From Oscillospiraceae bacterium (GTDB lineage Bacteria > Bacillota > Clostridia > Oscillospirales > Oscillospiraceae): a DNA stretch of 63,677 nucleotides. The DNA is taken from contig CAKASQ030000014.1 in NCBI GenBank assembly GCA_916988195.3, forward strand, positions 1 through 63,677. Reading direction: 5' to 3'. The translations under genes were made by a program, and so were the position numbers. The notes beneath the pieces were generated by a model. The model was not told the origin of the DNA and searched no databases. It saw only the letters and a program-made list of their open reading frames with translations. Of the stretch, positions 8,140 through 17,416 are shown piece by piece. Within the stretch, counting starts at the first letter, position 1; every line of letters begins with the position of its first letter.

Positions 8140-8241
8140 TGTAGGGGCGGACGCCTCTGTCCGCCCTTTGGCAGTACGAATTCGCCGATGGGTTTCACGT
8201 TTCGGTGGATTTTTCGCAGGCGGACAGGGCCGCCCCTACGG
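8140..8241 (+). repeat. Dual-hairpin repeat, second subfamily
   Basis: It has the same architecture as the 107-bp repeats but with different stems: GTAGGGGCGGACGCC...GTCCGCCC on the left and GGCGGACAGGGCCGCCCC plus TACGG on the right, around a core that again contains GAATTCGCCG. It sits 25 bp from copy A. Confidence 0.7.
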
Positions 8242-8266
8242 AATATATACACGTCCCCGGTTATTT

Positions 8267-9559
8267 TTATGCCTCGTAGCCGGGCTTGCCGAGTAGGCGG
8301 AACATGTTTTTCTTATAAGCCTCCACGCCGGGCTGGTTGAAGGGGTTCACGCCGGAGATATAGCCGGACACGCCGCAGGCATACTCGAAGAAGTAGATGA
8401 GTGCGCCAACGGTCTCTTCGCTGATCTCGGGCAGGCGGATTTCCGTCACTGGCACGCCGCCGGAGATATGCGCGGCCTTGGTCGCCTGCATGGCCTTTTC
8501 GTTGATATAGCTCATCTCACGGCCAGCCAGATAGTTGAGTCCGTCCAGATTTTCTTCATCCGACGGAACGGCGATCGACGTTCTGGCCTTGTCGAAGAAG
8601 ACGACCGTCTCCTGAAGCATTCTTCTGCCTTCCTGCATATACTGTCCCATGGAGTGCAGGTCGGGCGTGAGGTCGACGGAGGCCGGGAAAATGCCGGTCT
8701 GGTCCTTGCCTTCCGACTCGCCGTAGAGCTGCTTCCACCACTCGGCCATAAATCGGAACGAGGGCTCATAGGCAGCTAAAATTTCCACATGCTTTCCCGC
8801 GTCGGAGAGCTTCTGGCGGCTCATCGCGTACTGCGCCTCGGCGCTCTCAAGGCCCTTCGACAGTGCTTCCTCGCGCTCCTTAGCCGCACCCTGCATGAGC
8901 TTTTCGATGTCAATACCGCTGACCGCGATGGGAAGAAGGCCGACTGCCGTCAGGACCGAGTACCGGCCACCCACATCGTCGGGCACGACGAAGGTCTCGT
9001 AGCCTTCTTTGGTCGCGAGCGTCTTGAGCGCACCCTTTGCCTTGTCGGTCGTAGCATAGATCCGCTCGCGCGCGCCCTCTTTGCCGTATTTCTTCTCGAG
9101 AAGCTCCTTGAAAATACGGAACGCGATCGCAGGCTCGGTCGTCGTGCCGGACTTTGAGATGACGTTCACAGAGAAATCGCGCGCGCCGATCATAGCGATG
9201 ATCTCCGTCAGCGCGTCGGACGAAATGCCGTTGCCGGCAAAGTAGATGTCCGGGGTCGACTTCTGGAGCATGTTGTAGTTCGGGCTCTTGAGAAGCTCAA
9301 TGACCGCACGCGCGCCCAAGTAGCTGCCGCCGATGCCGATGACGACGAGGGCTTTGGAGTCCGACTGGATTTTCTTCGCCGCCTTCTGGATACGGGCGAA
9401 CTCGTCCTTGTCGTAGCTTACCGGCAGGTCGACCCAGCCGATGAAATCGCTGCCCGCGCCGGAGCCGTCCTTCAGCTTCCGAATCGCGTCCAACGCCTTT
9501 TCTTCGTTCGACACATTGGGCGTAAATTCCTTCGCGCCGCTCAAATCAATTCTTACCAT
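8267..9559 (-). CDS. pgi: Glucose-6-phosphate isomerase
   Basis: A 430-aa phosphoglucose isomerase interconverting glucose-6-P and fructose-6-P in the cytoplasm. The sugar-phosphate site is visible as [13 protein letters not shown] (residues ~72-84) and SKSGTTTEP (~135-143), with [15 protein letters not shown] (~195-209) and the family C-terminal [15 protein letters not shown] (~405-420). Length is close to the Firmicutes norm. It lies 55 bp behind the glucokinase gene on the same strand, so the two steps that feed glucose into glycolysis are probably co-transcribed. Confidence 0.97.
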   Translation of the reverse strand: MVRIDLSGAKEFTPNVSNEEKALDAIRKLKDGSGAGSDFIGWVDLPVSYDKDEFARIQKAAKKIQSDSKALVVIGIGGSYLGARAVIELLKSPNYNMLQKSTPDIYFAGNGISSDALTEIIAMIGARDFSVNVISKSGTTTEPAIAFRIFKELLEKKYGKEGARERIYATTDKAKGALKTLATKEGYETFVVPDDVGGRYSVLTAVGLLPIAVSGIDIEKLMQGAAKEREEALSKGLESAEAQYAMSRQKLSDAGKHVEILAAYEPSFRFMAEWWKQLYGESEGKDQTGIFPASVDLTPDLHSMGQYMQEGRRMLQETVVFFDKARTSIAVPSDEENLDGLNYLAGREMSYINEKAMQATKAAHISGGVPVTEIRLPEISEETVGALIYFFEYACGVSGYISGVNPFNQPGVEAYKKNMFRLLGKPGYEA

Positions 9560-9614
9560 AGTATATTCCCTCCAAACTCAGGTTTCAGGTTTTCAACAAT
9601 ATTATAAAGAAGTG

Positions 9615-10562
9615 TTACTGCGCATCCTTGTGGAGCATGGCCGCGCCGATCATACCCGCGTCGTTGCCAAGCTCTGCCGGGACGAGCTTTCCGTGCGTCT
9701 TATAGAAGCATTTGCCCGTCGTCTTTTCGCGCAGCGGAGCAAAGAGGAATTCCCCCGCACCACACACGCCGCCGCCGATGGCAATAACCTCCGGGTCAAG
9801 CAGATTATAAATAGAGGCGCAGGCGGAGGACAGGCTGTCGATATATTGATCGAACACAGCCTTTGCCGTTTCATCGCCTTCTTTTGCGCAGTCGATGACG
9901 AGCTTTGCATCTACATTCTCCGGGCTCCCGCCCGCGCGCGCGGCGATGAGGCTCTCGGGGTGCTTTTTCATTGCCCGCTGTCCGTCGCGTGCCAGAGCGC
10001 TCGCCGCGCAGTAGGCCTCCATGCAGCCGTCGTTGCCGCAGGTACAGTGCTCACCGCCGTTTACAAGGTACATGTGCCCGAGCTCCACGCCCTGGTTCAT
10101 GCCGCCGTTGAACATGTGGCCGCCTAAAATGATGCCACCGCCAAGCCCCGTGCCGAGCGTGAACAGAACCGCCGTCTTGCAGCCGCGGAACGCGCCCGCG
10201 TAGAGCTCAGCCAGCGCCGCACCGTTTGCGTCATTGGCAAGATACACAGGAATCTCCCCGAATGCCTCCTGCGCAAGCGCTTTCAGGGGCACGTCGTGAA
10301 AGCCGAGATTATACGCGTCGATCACGCGCTCGCCCTTCTGGTCGATGCTGCCGGGAACGACAATGCCGACGCTCTCTACGTCCTTCCGCGCAATCGCCTG
10401 CTGCCGCAGCAAAAAGTCGACCGCTTCTTCGATCGTCTTGACCACACTGCGCGCGCCGTCGTGCGGGAAGCGGACGCTGCACGTCTGCACCAGCTCCATG
10501 GTCTCATTCACAAGGCCTACTTTAATATTGGTTCCGCCGATATCCACACCGATCTGATACAT
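9615..10562 (-). CDS. glcK: ROK-family glucokinase
   Basis: A 315-aa ATP-dependent sugar kinase. The N-terminal phosphate-binding loop is GVDIGGTNIKVG, a second glycine-rich loop reads LGTGLGGG, and the ROK zinc site is CTCGNDGCMEAYC with an upstream His. The start at 10562 has GGAGG upstream and lies one base beyond the stop of the amidohydrolase gene, which implies translational coupling. With pgi directly downstream, glucose is the likely substrate; other ROK kinases act on mannose or N-acetyl sugars. Confidence 0.92.
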   Translation of the reverse strand: MYQIGVDIGGTNIKVGLVNETMELVQTCSVRFPHDGARSVVKTIEEAVDFLLRQQAIARKDVESVGIVVPGSIDQKGERVIDAYNLGFHDVPLKALAQEAFGEIPVYLANDANGAALAELYAGAFRGCKTAVLFTLGTGLGGGIILGGHMFNGGMNQGVELGHMYLVNGGEHCTCGNDGCMEAYCAASALARDGQRAMKKHPESLIAARAGGSPENVDAKLVIDCAKEGDETAKAVFDQYIDSLSSACASIYNLLDPEVIAIGGGVCGAGEFLFAPLREKTTGKCFYKTHGKLVPAELGNDAGMIGAAMLHKDAQ

Positions 10563-10563
10563 C

Positions 10564-11385
10564 TTATCCTCCCTCCGCCGTTTCCTCCACATCATGCAGA
10601 TCGAACAGCTTCATAAAGTTTCCATACAAAATCTTCTCGTTCACGTCGTCTCCCAGTCCCAGCGCCAAAAACCGCGCCAGCTCTTCCTTCGGAGACCACA
10701 TCGGAAAATCTGTCCCGAACAAGAACCGCTCGGGGCCGAACCGATCCAACATCCGCAGCACCATCTCGCGCGGGATCATCGGAAGCGTGCTCGACGTGTC
10801 ATACAATACACAGCTTGGCAGCGGGCATTCATACGAATGCTCCCACGCGAGCCAGCCGCCAAAGTGCGCGGCGATGACCTGCAAGTCGGGAACCTGCCGG
10901 AGCAAATTCAAAAGCCGCTCGGGCGTCGAGTAATCGTACCGGTTGTCCCCCATATGAAAGAGCACCGGGAGTCCCAGCTTGGCCGCTTTCCGGTAGACCG
11001 GCACGCCGCACGGCTCGTCGATGGGCACCTTCTGAAAATCCGGATGCACCTTGAGGCCCCGGATTCCGAGGGCCTTTGCCCGCTCGAGCTCCTCCTCCGC
11101 GCCATCCATGCCGGGGAAAATCGACCCGAATGCAATCGCACCCGGCACGTCCTTTACCGCCTGCGGCAAAAAGTCATTGATGCTGCGCACCTGATGCGCG
11201 CTCGTCGCGGAATTGCTCATGACAAAGCGCGTGATCCCGGCCTCGTGCTCGAATTTTACCAGATTCTCCGCCGTCGCCGGGTGGCAGGCAACATCCATGC
11301 CGCCGTAAAACGCGCTGATGGAGGCCGGCGCTTTATCCGCCAGCTTCTCCGGGAAGATATGCGCGTGAATGTCCGCTACCTTCAT
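10564..11385 (-). CDS. Amidohydrolase-2 family metal-dependent hydrolase
   Basis: A 273-aa TIM-barrel hydrolase or decarboxylase-like protein. The start MKVADIHAHIFPEK gives the HxH metal motif. Further ligands appear in GLKVHPDF, LFHMGDN, AAHFGG and FGTDFPMW (catalytic Asp). The frame is open 60 codons upstream, but the HxH motif always sits at the N terminus, so I place the start at 11385. Its stop is one base from the glucokinase start. The substrate is not evident. Confidence 0.85.
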   Translation of the reverse strand: MKVADIHAHIFPEKLADKAPASISAFYGGMDVACHPATAENLVKFEHEAGITRFVMSNSATSAHQVRSINDFLPQAVKDVPGAIAFGSIFPGMDGAEEELERAKALGIRGLKVHPDFQKVPIDEPCGVPVYRKAAKLGLPVLFHMGDNRYDYSTPERLLNLLRQVPDLQVIAAHFGGWLAWEHSYECPLPSCVLYDTSSTLPMIPREMVLRMLDRFGPERFLFGTDFPMWSPKEELARFLALGLGDDVNEKILYGNFMKLFDLHDVEETAEGG

Positions 11386-11524
11386 CGCCTGTTCCTCTGT
11401 CTCTCCGGCGCGGTTTTGCCGCCGCGCCATATTTCTGTTTTCCAATGCAATATTATACCACGCAACCGAACACCATACAAGTAACCAAGCGCCCAAATTC
11501 CAACGCAAAACTCGTAAAAAACCG

Positions 11525-11556
11525 GTAAAAATCCCCGGACAGCCGCCCGGGGATTG
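11525..11556 (-). terminator. Terminator of guanine deaminase gene
   Basis: AATCCCCGG pairs with CCGGGGATT across a short loop, followed on the minus strand by TTTTTA. It lies just after the deaminase stop and separates it from the amidohydrolase gene. Confidence 0.8.
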
Positions 11557-11564
11557 GTTTTTCA

Positions 11565-12839
11565 TTATAGAATTTTCCGGCCGGAGACGAACTTCGCGCA
11601 GATGTTCCGCTCGTCGGCGAGGTAGACCATGCGCTCGAGCCGCGCGTGCGGGGAAAGCGGCTGCGGGTGCTCGAGGCTCTCATCATCCAGCACGATCGCG
11701 TCGAGCTCGTACCCATCCAAAAACGATCCGACCTTGCCGAAGAACTGGCCGCCGCCCATCGTGGCAAGATAGAACGCGCGCTCGAAGCTCAGCGGCTTCA
11801 CGTTCTGATCGAGAAGCCTCCACCGAAGCTTTGAGGCCTGAATAGCGTGCATCATCGCCTTGAGCATACTCTCATGGCTGCCGCCCGCAACGTCCGTGGC
11901 CAGACCCACATGAAGCCCCCGGTCGATGAACTGGTTGACCGGCGCAACGCCGGAGGCAAGGTTCATGTTCGATTCCGGCGAGTGCGCGATATAAACGCCG
12001 CGTTTCAGCATCAGCTCCTGCTCGGCCTCATTTGAGTGTACGCAGTGCGCCATGATGCAGGGGTAATCTCCCCCGAACATACCGAACTGGTCGTATGCGT
12101 CGCCGTAGAATTTAGACCTTGGGCAGAGCTCTCTCACCCAGTCGATCTCACCGAGGTTTTCAGACAAATGGCTCTGCACGGGAAGGTCGTATTTCGCGCG
12201 CAGGCGGGCGAGGGCATACATTAAATCGTCTGTACAAGACGGAATAAAGCGCGGCGTTAAAATCGGCTTCGTGCGCACAAAGCGCTCGCGCGACTGCAAG
12301 GCCCAGCTCTCTGTGTCCCGGATGGCCTGATTCGTCGAAATCTCGCGAAGGTAGGCCGGGCAATTGCGGTTCATGTTGACCTTGCCGACATAGGTATCGA
12401 GGCCCGCGTCCTCCAATTTCTGCATGAGAAGGAGCGTCGCGGGCAGATGGAGCGTCGCGAAGATGCACGCGCGCGTGGTCGTGCTGCGCGTAAGCCGCGT
12501 CACAAAGCTCTCATAGGCCGTTTCGGCATAGGAAAGGTCCTCGTATTTCGCTTCCTCTGGGAAGGTATAGGTATTCAGCCAGTCGAGAAGCTCCAAATCC
12601 ATGCCGAGGCTGCGGAAGGAAAACTGCGGCGCGTGCAGATGAAGATCCGTCATGCCGGGAATGATGAGCTTTCCCGAATAGTCGAGCACGTCCAGATTCT
12701 TGAACCGCTCGGGCTTCTGCCGGAACACACCCGCCGCCTTGCCGTTTCGGCAAAGGAGCCAGCCATCGTCCAATATTTCAATGGTATCCGGGCTGCTGCT
12801 GTATAAAAGCGTCCCGCGCAGGAAGAACGGTTCGTGCAT
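11565..12839 (-). CDS. guaD: Guanine deaminase / COG0402 amidohydrolase
   Basis: A 424-aa zinc amidohydrolase predicted to convert guanine to xanthine. Visible metal ligands are LHLHAPQF (HxH), LPVQSHLSEN, IMAHCVHSNEAE and ATDVAGGSHESM (catalytic Asp). The PGMTDLHLHAPQF...LDWLNTYTFPEE block is characteristic of guanine deaminases. The start at 12839 has AGAGGGAG upstream. It is divergent from a BMP nucleoside importer, which fits purine salvage. Another COG0402 deaminase substrate cannot be excluded. Confidence 0.88.
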   Translation of the reverse strand: MHEPFFLRGTLLYSSSPDTIEILDDGWLLCRNGKAAGVFRQKPERFKNLDVLDYSGKLIIPGMTDLHLHAPQFSFRSLGMDLELLDWLNTYTFPEEAKYEDLSYAETAYESFVTRLTRSTTTRACIFATLHLPATLLLMQKLEDAGLDTYVGKVNMNRNCPAYLREISTNQAIRDTESWALQSRERFVRTKPILTPRFIPSCTDDLMYALARLRAKYDLPVQSHLSENLGEIDWVRELCPRSKFYGDAYDQFGMFGGDYPCIMAHCVHSNEAEQELMLKRGVYIAHSPESNMNLASGVAPVNQFIDRGLHVGLATDVAGGSHESMLKAMMHAIQASKLRWRLLDQNVKPLSFERAFYLATMGGGQFFGKVGSFLDGYELDAIVLDDESLEHPQPLSPHARLERMVYLADERNICAKFVSGRKIL

Positions 12840-13200
12840 GAATACTCCCTCTTTCAAAAGCCGCGCAGGCATATCGGCACACGCGGACAGGTTTTTCTGT
12901 TGCCAGTCTATCATATCATGTTTCCGCCCCGTTTTCCACGCCGGTCTTTCGTCAAACTTCACGAATTCCGCCCCCTTTGCTTGCGCAAAAGGACAGGTCG
13001 CTCAAAAAGCTAAAAATTTTTTAGGTTCGTTGTGAAAGGCGTACAGCGTCGCCGAATTCGGAAGTGGCATCTTAGACAATTTGAACAGGCTGTTTGCGTG
13101 CATGATTTACAAAAGCCCGAGAAATCTAAAAATTTGTTAGGTCAGCATGGCCGAATTCCCGTAAAACCATACAAAAGCTAAATATTTTTTTGAAAGGGGA
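12840..13200. other. Divergent intergenic region with repeated AT palindromes
   Basis: The space between guaD and the BMP operon carries three related 15-base AT palindromic motifs: CTAAAAATTTTTTAG (13010-13024), CTAAAAATTTGTTAG (13126-13140) and CTAAATATTTTTTTG (13178-13192). A fourth looser match lies upstream of the ATPase gene (14682-14697). They could be operators for a purine-responsive or global regulator. I did not find a purine riboswitch core here. Confidence 0.4.
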
Positions 13201-13229
13201 TTGCATTCTTTGCATAAATCGTGTAAAAT
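13201..13229 (+). promoter_or_regulatory. Sigma-A promoter of the BMP operon
   Basis: -35 TTGCAT (13201-13206), a 17-bp spacer and -10 TAAAAT (13224-13229). It lies just after the third AT palindrome. Confidence 0.75.
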
Positions 13230-13315
13230 GAAGGCACTTGACCGGCACGCAAAAAGTTTTTCTGATTCGCGTGCATGTCAGTGCATCCACAAAATATTTA
13301 GGAGGAATCGCTGAA

Positions 13316-14602
13316 ATGAAAAAGATCATTGCCCTGCTTCTGGCGCTGGTTATGGTTTTTGCGCTGGTAGCCTGTGCGGCTAAGACCGACGCTCCCGCTG
13401 AGGAAACCAAGACCGAAACCGCAGCCACCGAAACCGCAACCGAAGAAAAGACCGAGGAGGCTACCGAAGAGCCCGCCGCCGAGACGGCCGCTCCCGCTGA
13501 CTTCAAGGTTGGCTTCATCATGCTCCATGATGAAAACTCCACCTACGACCTGAACTTCATCAACGGCGCGAAGGAAGCCGCCGAGGCTCTTGGCGTAGAG
13601 TACGTCATCAAGACGAACGTTCCTGAAGGTCAGGAATGCTACGACGCTGCTGCTGATCTGGCTGACGCTGGCTGCAACATCGTCTTCGCCGACTCCTTCG
13701 GCCATGAGGACTACATGATCCAGGCTGCCAAGGAATTCCCGGACGTCCAGTTCTGCCACTCCACCGGCACGAAGGCGCACACCGAGAACCTTGCCAACTA
13801 CCACAACGCCTTCGCTTCCATCTATGAAGGCCGTTACCTCGCCGGTATCGTTGCAGGCATGAAGCTCAACGAGATGATCGAAGCTGGCGAATTCACCGCA
13901 GAAGAGGCCAAGATCGGCTACGTCGGCGCTTTCACCTACGCCGAGGTTATCTCCGGCTACACCTCCTTCTTCCTGGGCGCCCGCTCCGTCTGCCCGACCG
14001 TGACGATGGAAGTCACCTTCACCGGCAGCTGGTACGACGAGACCGCTGAAAAGGAAGGCGCGCAGAAGCTCATCAACAACGGCTGCAAGCTCATCAGCCA
14101 GCATGCTGACTCCATGGGCGCTCCGACCGCCTGCGAGACCGCCGGTGTCCCCGACGTTTCCTACAACGGCTCGACCATGGCTGCCTGCCCGAACACCTAC
14201 CTCGTTTCTTCCCGTATCGACTGGGCTCCGTACTACAAGTACGCGATCTCCGCTGCAATGAACGGCGAACCCATCGACGCTGACTGGACCGGCACGCTTG
14301 CTACCGGCTCCGTCGTCCTGACCGAGCTCAACGAGAACGTCGTCGCTGCCGGCACTGCGGAAGCCGTTGAGGCTGCCAAGGCCGAGCTCGAGGCTGGCAC
14401 CCGCCATGTCTACGACGTGACCACCTTCACCGTTGACGGCCAGCAGCTCACCTCTTCCATGGCTGACGTTGACACCGACGCCGACTACACGCCCGATACT
14501 GAGGCGATCGTTGACGGCTACTTCGCAGAGTCCACCTTCCGTTCGGCTCCGTACTTCCAGCTGAACATCGACGGCATCACGCTGCTCGACACCGCATTCT
14601 AA
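13316..14602 (+). CDS. BMP-family substrate-binding lipoprotein (nucleoside uptake)
   Basis: A 428-aa exported lipoprotein. The signal peptide ends in a lipobox FALVAC, followed by an Ala/Glu/Thr-rich linker (residues ~24-60) and a Med/BMP periplasmic-binding domain (KVGFIMLHDE..., then GRYLAGIVAG, KIGYVGAF, ISQHADSMG). BMP proteins bind nucleosides, often guanosine. GGAGG at 13301-13305 supports the ATG at 13316. It ends in a strong terminator, so the binding protein can be made in excess over the ABC subunits that follow. Codons are strongly biased to GCT/GCC/GAC/AAC, consistent with high expression. Confidence 0.92.
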   Translation: MKKIIALLLALVMVFALVACAAKTDAPAEETKTETAATETATEEKTEEATEEPAAETAAPADFKVGFIMLHDENSTYDLNFINGAKEAAEALGVEYVIKTNVPEGQECYDAAADLADAGCNIVFADSFGHEDYMIQAAKEFPDVQFCHSTGTKAHTENLANYHNAFASIYEGRYLAGIVAGMKLNEMIEAGEFTAEEAKIGYVGAFTYAEVISGYTSFFLGARSVCPTVTMEVTFTGSWYDETAEKEGAQKLINNGCKLISQHADSMGAPTACETAGVPDVSYNGSTMAACPNTYLVSSRIDWAPYYKYAISAAMNGEPIDADWTGTLATGSVVLTELNENVVAAGTAEAVEAAKAELEAGTRHVYDVTTFTVDGQQLTSSMADVDTDADYTPDTEAIVDGYFAESTFRSAPYFQLNIDGITLLDTAF

Positions 14603-14620
14603 AACTTCTTGCAATCCAGA

Positions 14621-14650
14621 TCGGGCTGCCTTTCGGCAGCCCGATTTCCA
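14621..14650 (+). terminator. Rho-independent terminator
   Basis: ATCGGGCTGCC pairs perfectly with GGCAGCCCGAT around a 4-base loop, followed by TTCC. It lies between the binding-protein gene and the ATPase gene. Confidence 0.8.
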
Positions 14651-14704
14651 TTATGGAAACATGACAAATTTTTTGATGAACTTAAAAAATTTTTGGTCAT
14701 ATTA

Positions 14705-14733
14705 TTTACTTTTGCGTTCCGGTATGGTAGAAT
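14705..14733 (+). promoter_or_regulatory. Promoter of the ABC ATPase/permease genes
   Basis: -35 TTTACT (14705-14710), a 17-bp spacer and -10 TAGAAT (14728-14733). It lies downstream of an AT-rich CTTAAAAAATTTTTGG motif similar to those before the binding-protein gene. Confidence 0.6.
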
Positions 14734-14793
14734 ACATGTGTACTTACAAAAATCGGGAGACGACTTTCCTCCCACAAAGAAAGGGTGACCGCC

Positions 14794-16332
14794 TTGGGAT
14801 CTGAATGCGCAGTTAGGATGGAGAATATTACAAAGCGGTTTGGAAAGGTGACGGCCAACAACGCCGTGAACCTGGAGCTGCACGAGGGCGAGATCCTGTC
14901 TTTGCTCGGCGAAAACGGCAGCGGCAAAACAACGCTGATGAACATGCTCTCCGGCATCTACTTCCCCGATGAGGGGCAAATCTACATTCACGGTGAACCG
15001 GTTACGATCGGCTCTCCGAAAGACGCCTTTGCTCACGGTATCGGCATGATCCACCAGCACTTCAAGCTCGTTGATGTCTTCACCGCCACGGAAAACATCA
15101 TCCTCGGTCTGGACGAGCCCGGCCGGATGAACATCCCCGAGGCGACCCGTAAAGTCAAGGAGATCTGCGACAAATACGGCTTCGACATTGACCCCAACCA
15201 GAAAATTTACGACATGTCCGTCTCGCAGAAGCAGACGGTCGAGATCGTCAAGGTGCTCTATCGCGGTGCGGATATTCTGATCCTCGACGAGCCGACCGCG
15301 GTTCTGACCCCGCAGGAGACCGACAAGCTCTTCCAGATCATGCGCAACATGAAATCCGACGGCAAGTCGCTCATCATCATCACCCACAAGCTCCACGAGG
15401 TGCTCGATGTCTCCGACCGCGTTGCGGTTCTGAGAAAGGGCGAGTACATCGGCGACGTTCTCACGAAGGACGCTGACCAGCAGTCTCTGACCGACATGAT
15501 GGTCGGCCACGCGGTCGCGCTGAACATCGACCGTCCGGAGCCCGTAAACGTAGAGCCGAGACTGGTCATTGAGGGCCTCACCGCCTACGATGAGCTTGGC
15601 GTCAAACGCCTCGACGACGTGTCGTTCACCATCAACGCCGGCGAAGTCCTCGGCATCGCGGGCATCGCAGGCAGCGGCCAGAGAGAGCTTCTCGAGTCCA
15701 TCGCGGGTCTTTACCCCGTGGCCGAAGGCTCCATCCAGTATTACGCTCCCGGCGCGGACAAGCCCAAGCAGCTTGTGGGCCTCGACCCCATGAACATCCG
15801 CAAAAACGGTATCGCCATGTCGTTCGTCCCCGAGGATCGTCTGGGTATGGGTCTGGTCGGCTCGATGGGCATGACGGGCAACATGATGCTCCGTTCGTGG
15901 CGCAAGGGCGCAAGCATCTTCTTAAACCGCAAGGATCCCGAAGCGCTTGCAAACCGCATCTGGAACGAGCTCGGCGTCGTGACCCCCAGCACGAACTTCC
16001 CCGTCCGGCGCATGTCCGGCGGCAACGTGCAGAAGGTTCTGGTCGGCCGTGAGATCGCGCAGTCCCCTGCCGTTCTGATGACCGCCTACGCCGTGCGCGG
16101 CCTCGATATCAACACGTCCTACACCATCTATAATCTGCTGACCGAGCAGAAAATGCGCGGCGTCGCCGTTGTGTATGTCGGCGAAGACCTCGACGTTCTG
16201 CTCGAGCTGTGCGACCGGATTGTCGTTCTGTGCGGCGGTCAGGTTTCCGGCGTGGTCGACGCGAGAACCACCGACAAGCGCCAGATCGGCAGCCTCATGA
16301 CCCTCGTGAGAGGAGGAAAAGTCGATGCATAA
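14794..16332 (+). CDS. Nucleoside ABC transporter ATP-binding protein (dual NBD)
   Basis: About 512 aa with two nucleotide-binding domains, the arrangement used by BMP and ribose-type importers. The first half has Walker A GENGSGKTT, signature VSQKQTVEIVK and Walker B ILILDEPTA. The second half has a degenerate Walker A (GIAGSGQRE), signature MSGGNVQKVLVGREI and a degenerate Walker B (VLMTAYAVRGLD), which is normal for this class. I prefer the TTG at 14794, spaced properly from AAAGG; a GTG at 14785 overlaps that site. The 3' end overlaps the first permease by 8 bp. Confidence 0.93.
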   Translation: MGSECAVRMENITKRFGKVTANNAVNLELHEGEILSLLGENGSGKTTLMNMLSGIYFPDEGQIYIHGEPVTIGSPKDAFAHGIGMIHQHFKLVDVFTATENIILGLDEPGRMNIPEATRKVKEICDKYGFDIDPNQKIYDMSVSQKQTVEIVKVLYRGADILILDEPTAVLTPQETDKLFQIMRNMKSDGKSLIIITHKLHEVLDVSDRVAVLRKGEYIGDVLTKDADQQSLTDMMVGHAVALNIDRPEPVNVEPRLVIEGLTAYDELGVKRLDDVSFTINAGEVLGIAGIAGSGQRELLESIAGLYPVAEGSIQYYAPGADKPKQLVGLDPMNIRKNGIAMSFVPEDRLGMGLVGSMGMTGNMMLRSWRKGASIFLNRKDPEALANRIWNELGVVTPSTNFPVRRMSGGNVQKVLVGREIAQSPAVLMTAYAVRGLDINTSYTIYNLLTEQKMRGVAVVYVGEDLDVLLELCDRIVVLCGGQVSGVVDARTTDKRQIGSLMTLVRGGKVDA

Positions 16333-17413
16333 ACAGTCCCTGTTCCATATCTCCAAGCGCGACGCGCTCCCCTGGTACCAGCGCGTGCTCATCTGCGGCG
16401 GCGCGATCCTTCTGGCGCTCATCGTCTGCGCGCTCGTCACGATGCTTCTCACAGGCGAAAACCCCATCAGCATTTACGGCACCATCTTCTACGGCGCGTT
16501 CGGCACCGCGAGAAAATCGTGGGTCACGTTCCAGAACCTCGCCGTTCTGCTCGGCATTTCCCTCGCCGTCACACCGGCGTTTAAAATGCGCTTCTGGAAC
16601 ATCGGCGCAGAAGGTCAGGTGCTCATCGGCTGTCTTGCGACCGCGGCATGTATGATCGTGCTCGGCGACAAGCTCCCGAACGGCGTTCTGATTCTCGTCA
16701 TGCTCGCCGCAGCTCTGGCAGCGGGCGCTCTGTGGGGCTTCCTTCCGTCGTTTTTCAAGGCGAAGTGGAACACCAACGAGACGCTTTTCACCCTCATGAT
16801 GAACTACATCGCGACCCAGCTCGCCGCGTTCTTCATCATCATCTGGGAGGTGCCGAAGGGCGCGGGCAAGATCGGCATCATCAACCAGAACTCCGAGGCC
16901 GGCTGGCTTCCCGTCATCGGCGGCAAGCAGTACCTGCTGACCATTCTGGTCGTTGCGGTCATGACCATTCTCATGTACATCTACCTCACCTACAGCAAGC
17001 ACGGCTATGAGATCGCCGTCGTCGGCGAGAGCCAGCGCACCGCGAGCTACGCGGGCATCAAGGTCGAGCGCGTCATCATCCGCACCATGGTGCTCTCCGG
17101 CGCGGTCTGCGGCCTGATGGGCTTGCTTTTAACGGCAGGCACCGACCACACCCTCACCACCACCATCGTCGGCGGACGCGGCTTCACGGCCGTCATGGTC
17201 TCGTGGCTGGCGAAGTTCAACCCCATCGTCATGGTCTTTACGAGCCTGCTTCTCGTCGTCCTCAGCCGAGGCGCGAGCGAAATTTCCAGCGTATTCTCCC
17301 TCAACCATTCCTTCGCCGACATTCTGACCGGTATCATCCTGTTCTTCATCATCGGCAGTGAGTTCTTCCTCACCTATAAGGTCAGTCTGCGCACGAGCAA
17401 AAAGGAGGCGTAA
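16325..17413 (+). CDS. Nucleoside ABC transporter permease 1
   Basis: A 362-aa integral membrane protein with about 10 hydrophobic segments. The family text FWNIGAEGQVLIG (residues ~86-98) and later NETLFTLMMNYIA and GRGFTAVMVSWLAKFNP identify a BPD_transp_2 permease of the BMP importer type. AGAGGAGG precedes the start, which overlaps the ATPase gene. Confidence 0.93.
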   Translation: MHKQSLFHISKRDALPWYQRVLICGGAILLALIVCALVTMLLTGENPISIYGTIFYGAFGTARKSWVTFQNLAVLLGISLAVTPAFKMRFWNIGAEGQVLIGCLATAACMIVLGDKLPNGVLILVMLAAALAAGALWGFLPSFFKAKWNTNETLFTLMMNYIATQLAAFFIIIWEVPKGAGKIGIINQNSEAGWLPVIGGKQYLLTILVVAVMTILMYIYLTYSKHGYEIAVVGESQRTASYAGIKVERVIIRTMVLSGAVCGLMGLLLTAGTDHTLTTTIVGGRGFTAVMVSWLAKFNPIVMVFTSLLLVVLSRGASEISSVFSLNHSFADILTGIILFFIIGSEFFLTYKVSLRTSKKEA

Positions 17414-17416
17414 GAG

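Noticed and set aside
13298-14614. A 438-codon minus-strand open frame opposite the BMP lipoprotein gene
   Set aside because: It is an antisense shadow produced by the strong codon bias of the lipoprotein gene; it is Val/Gly-rich and has no family match.
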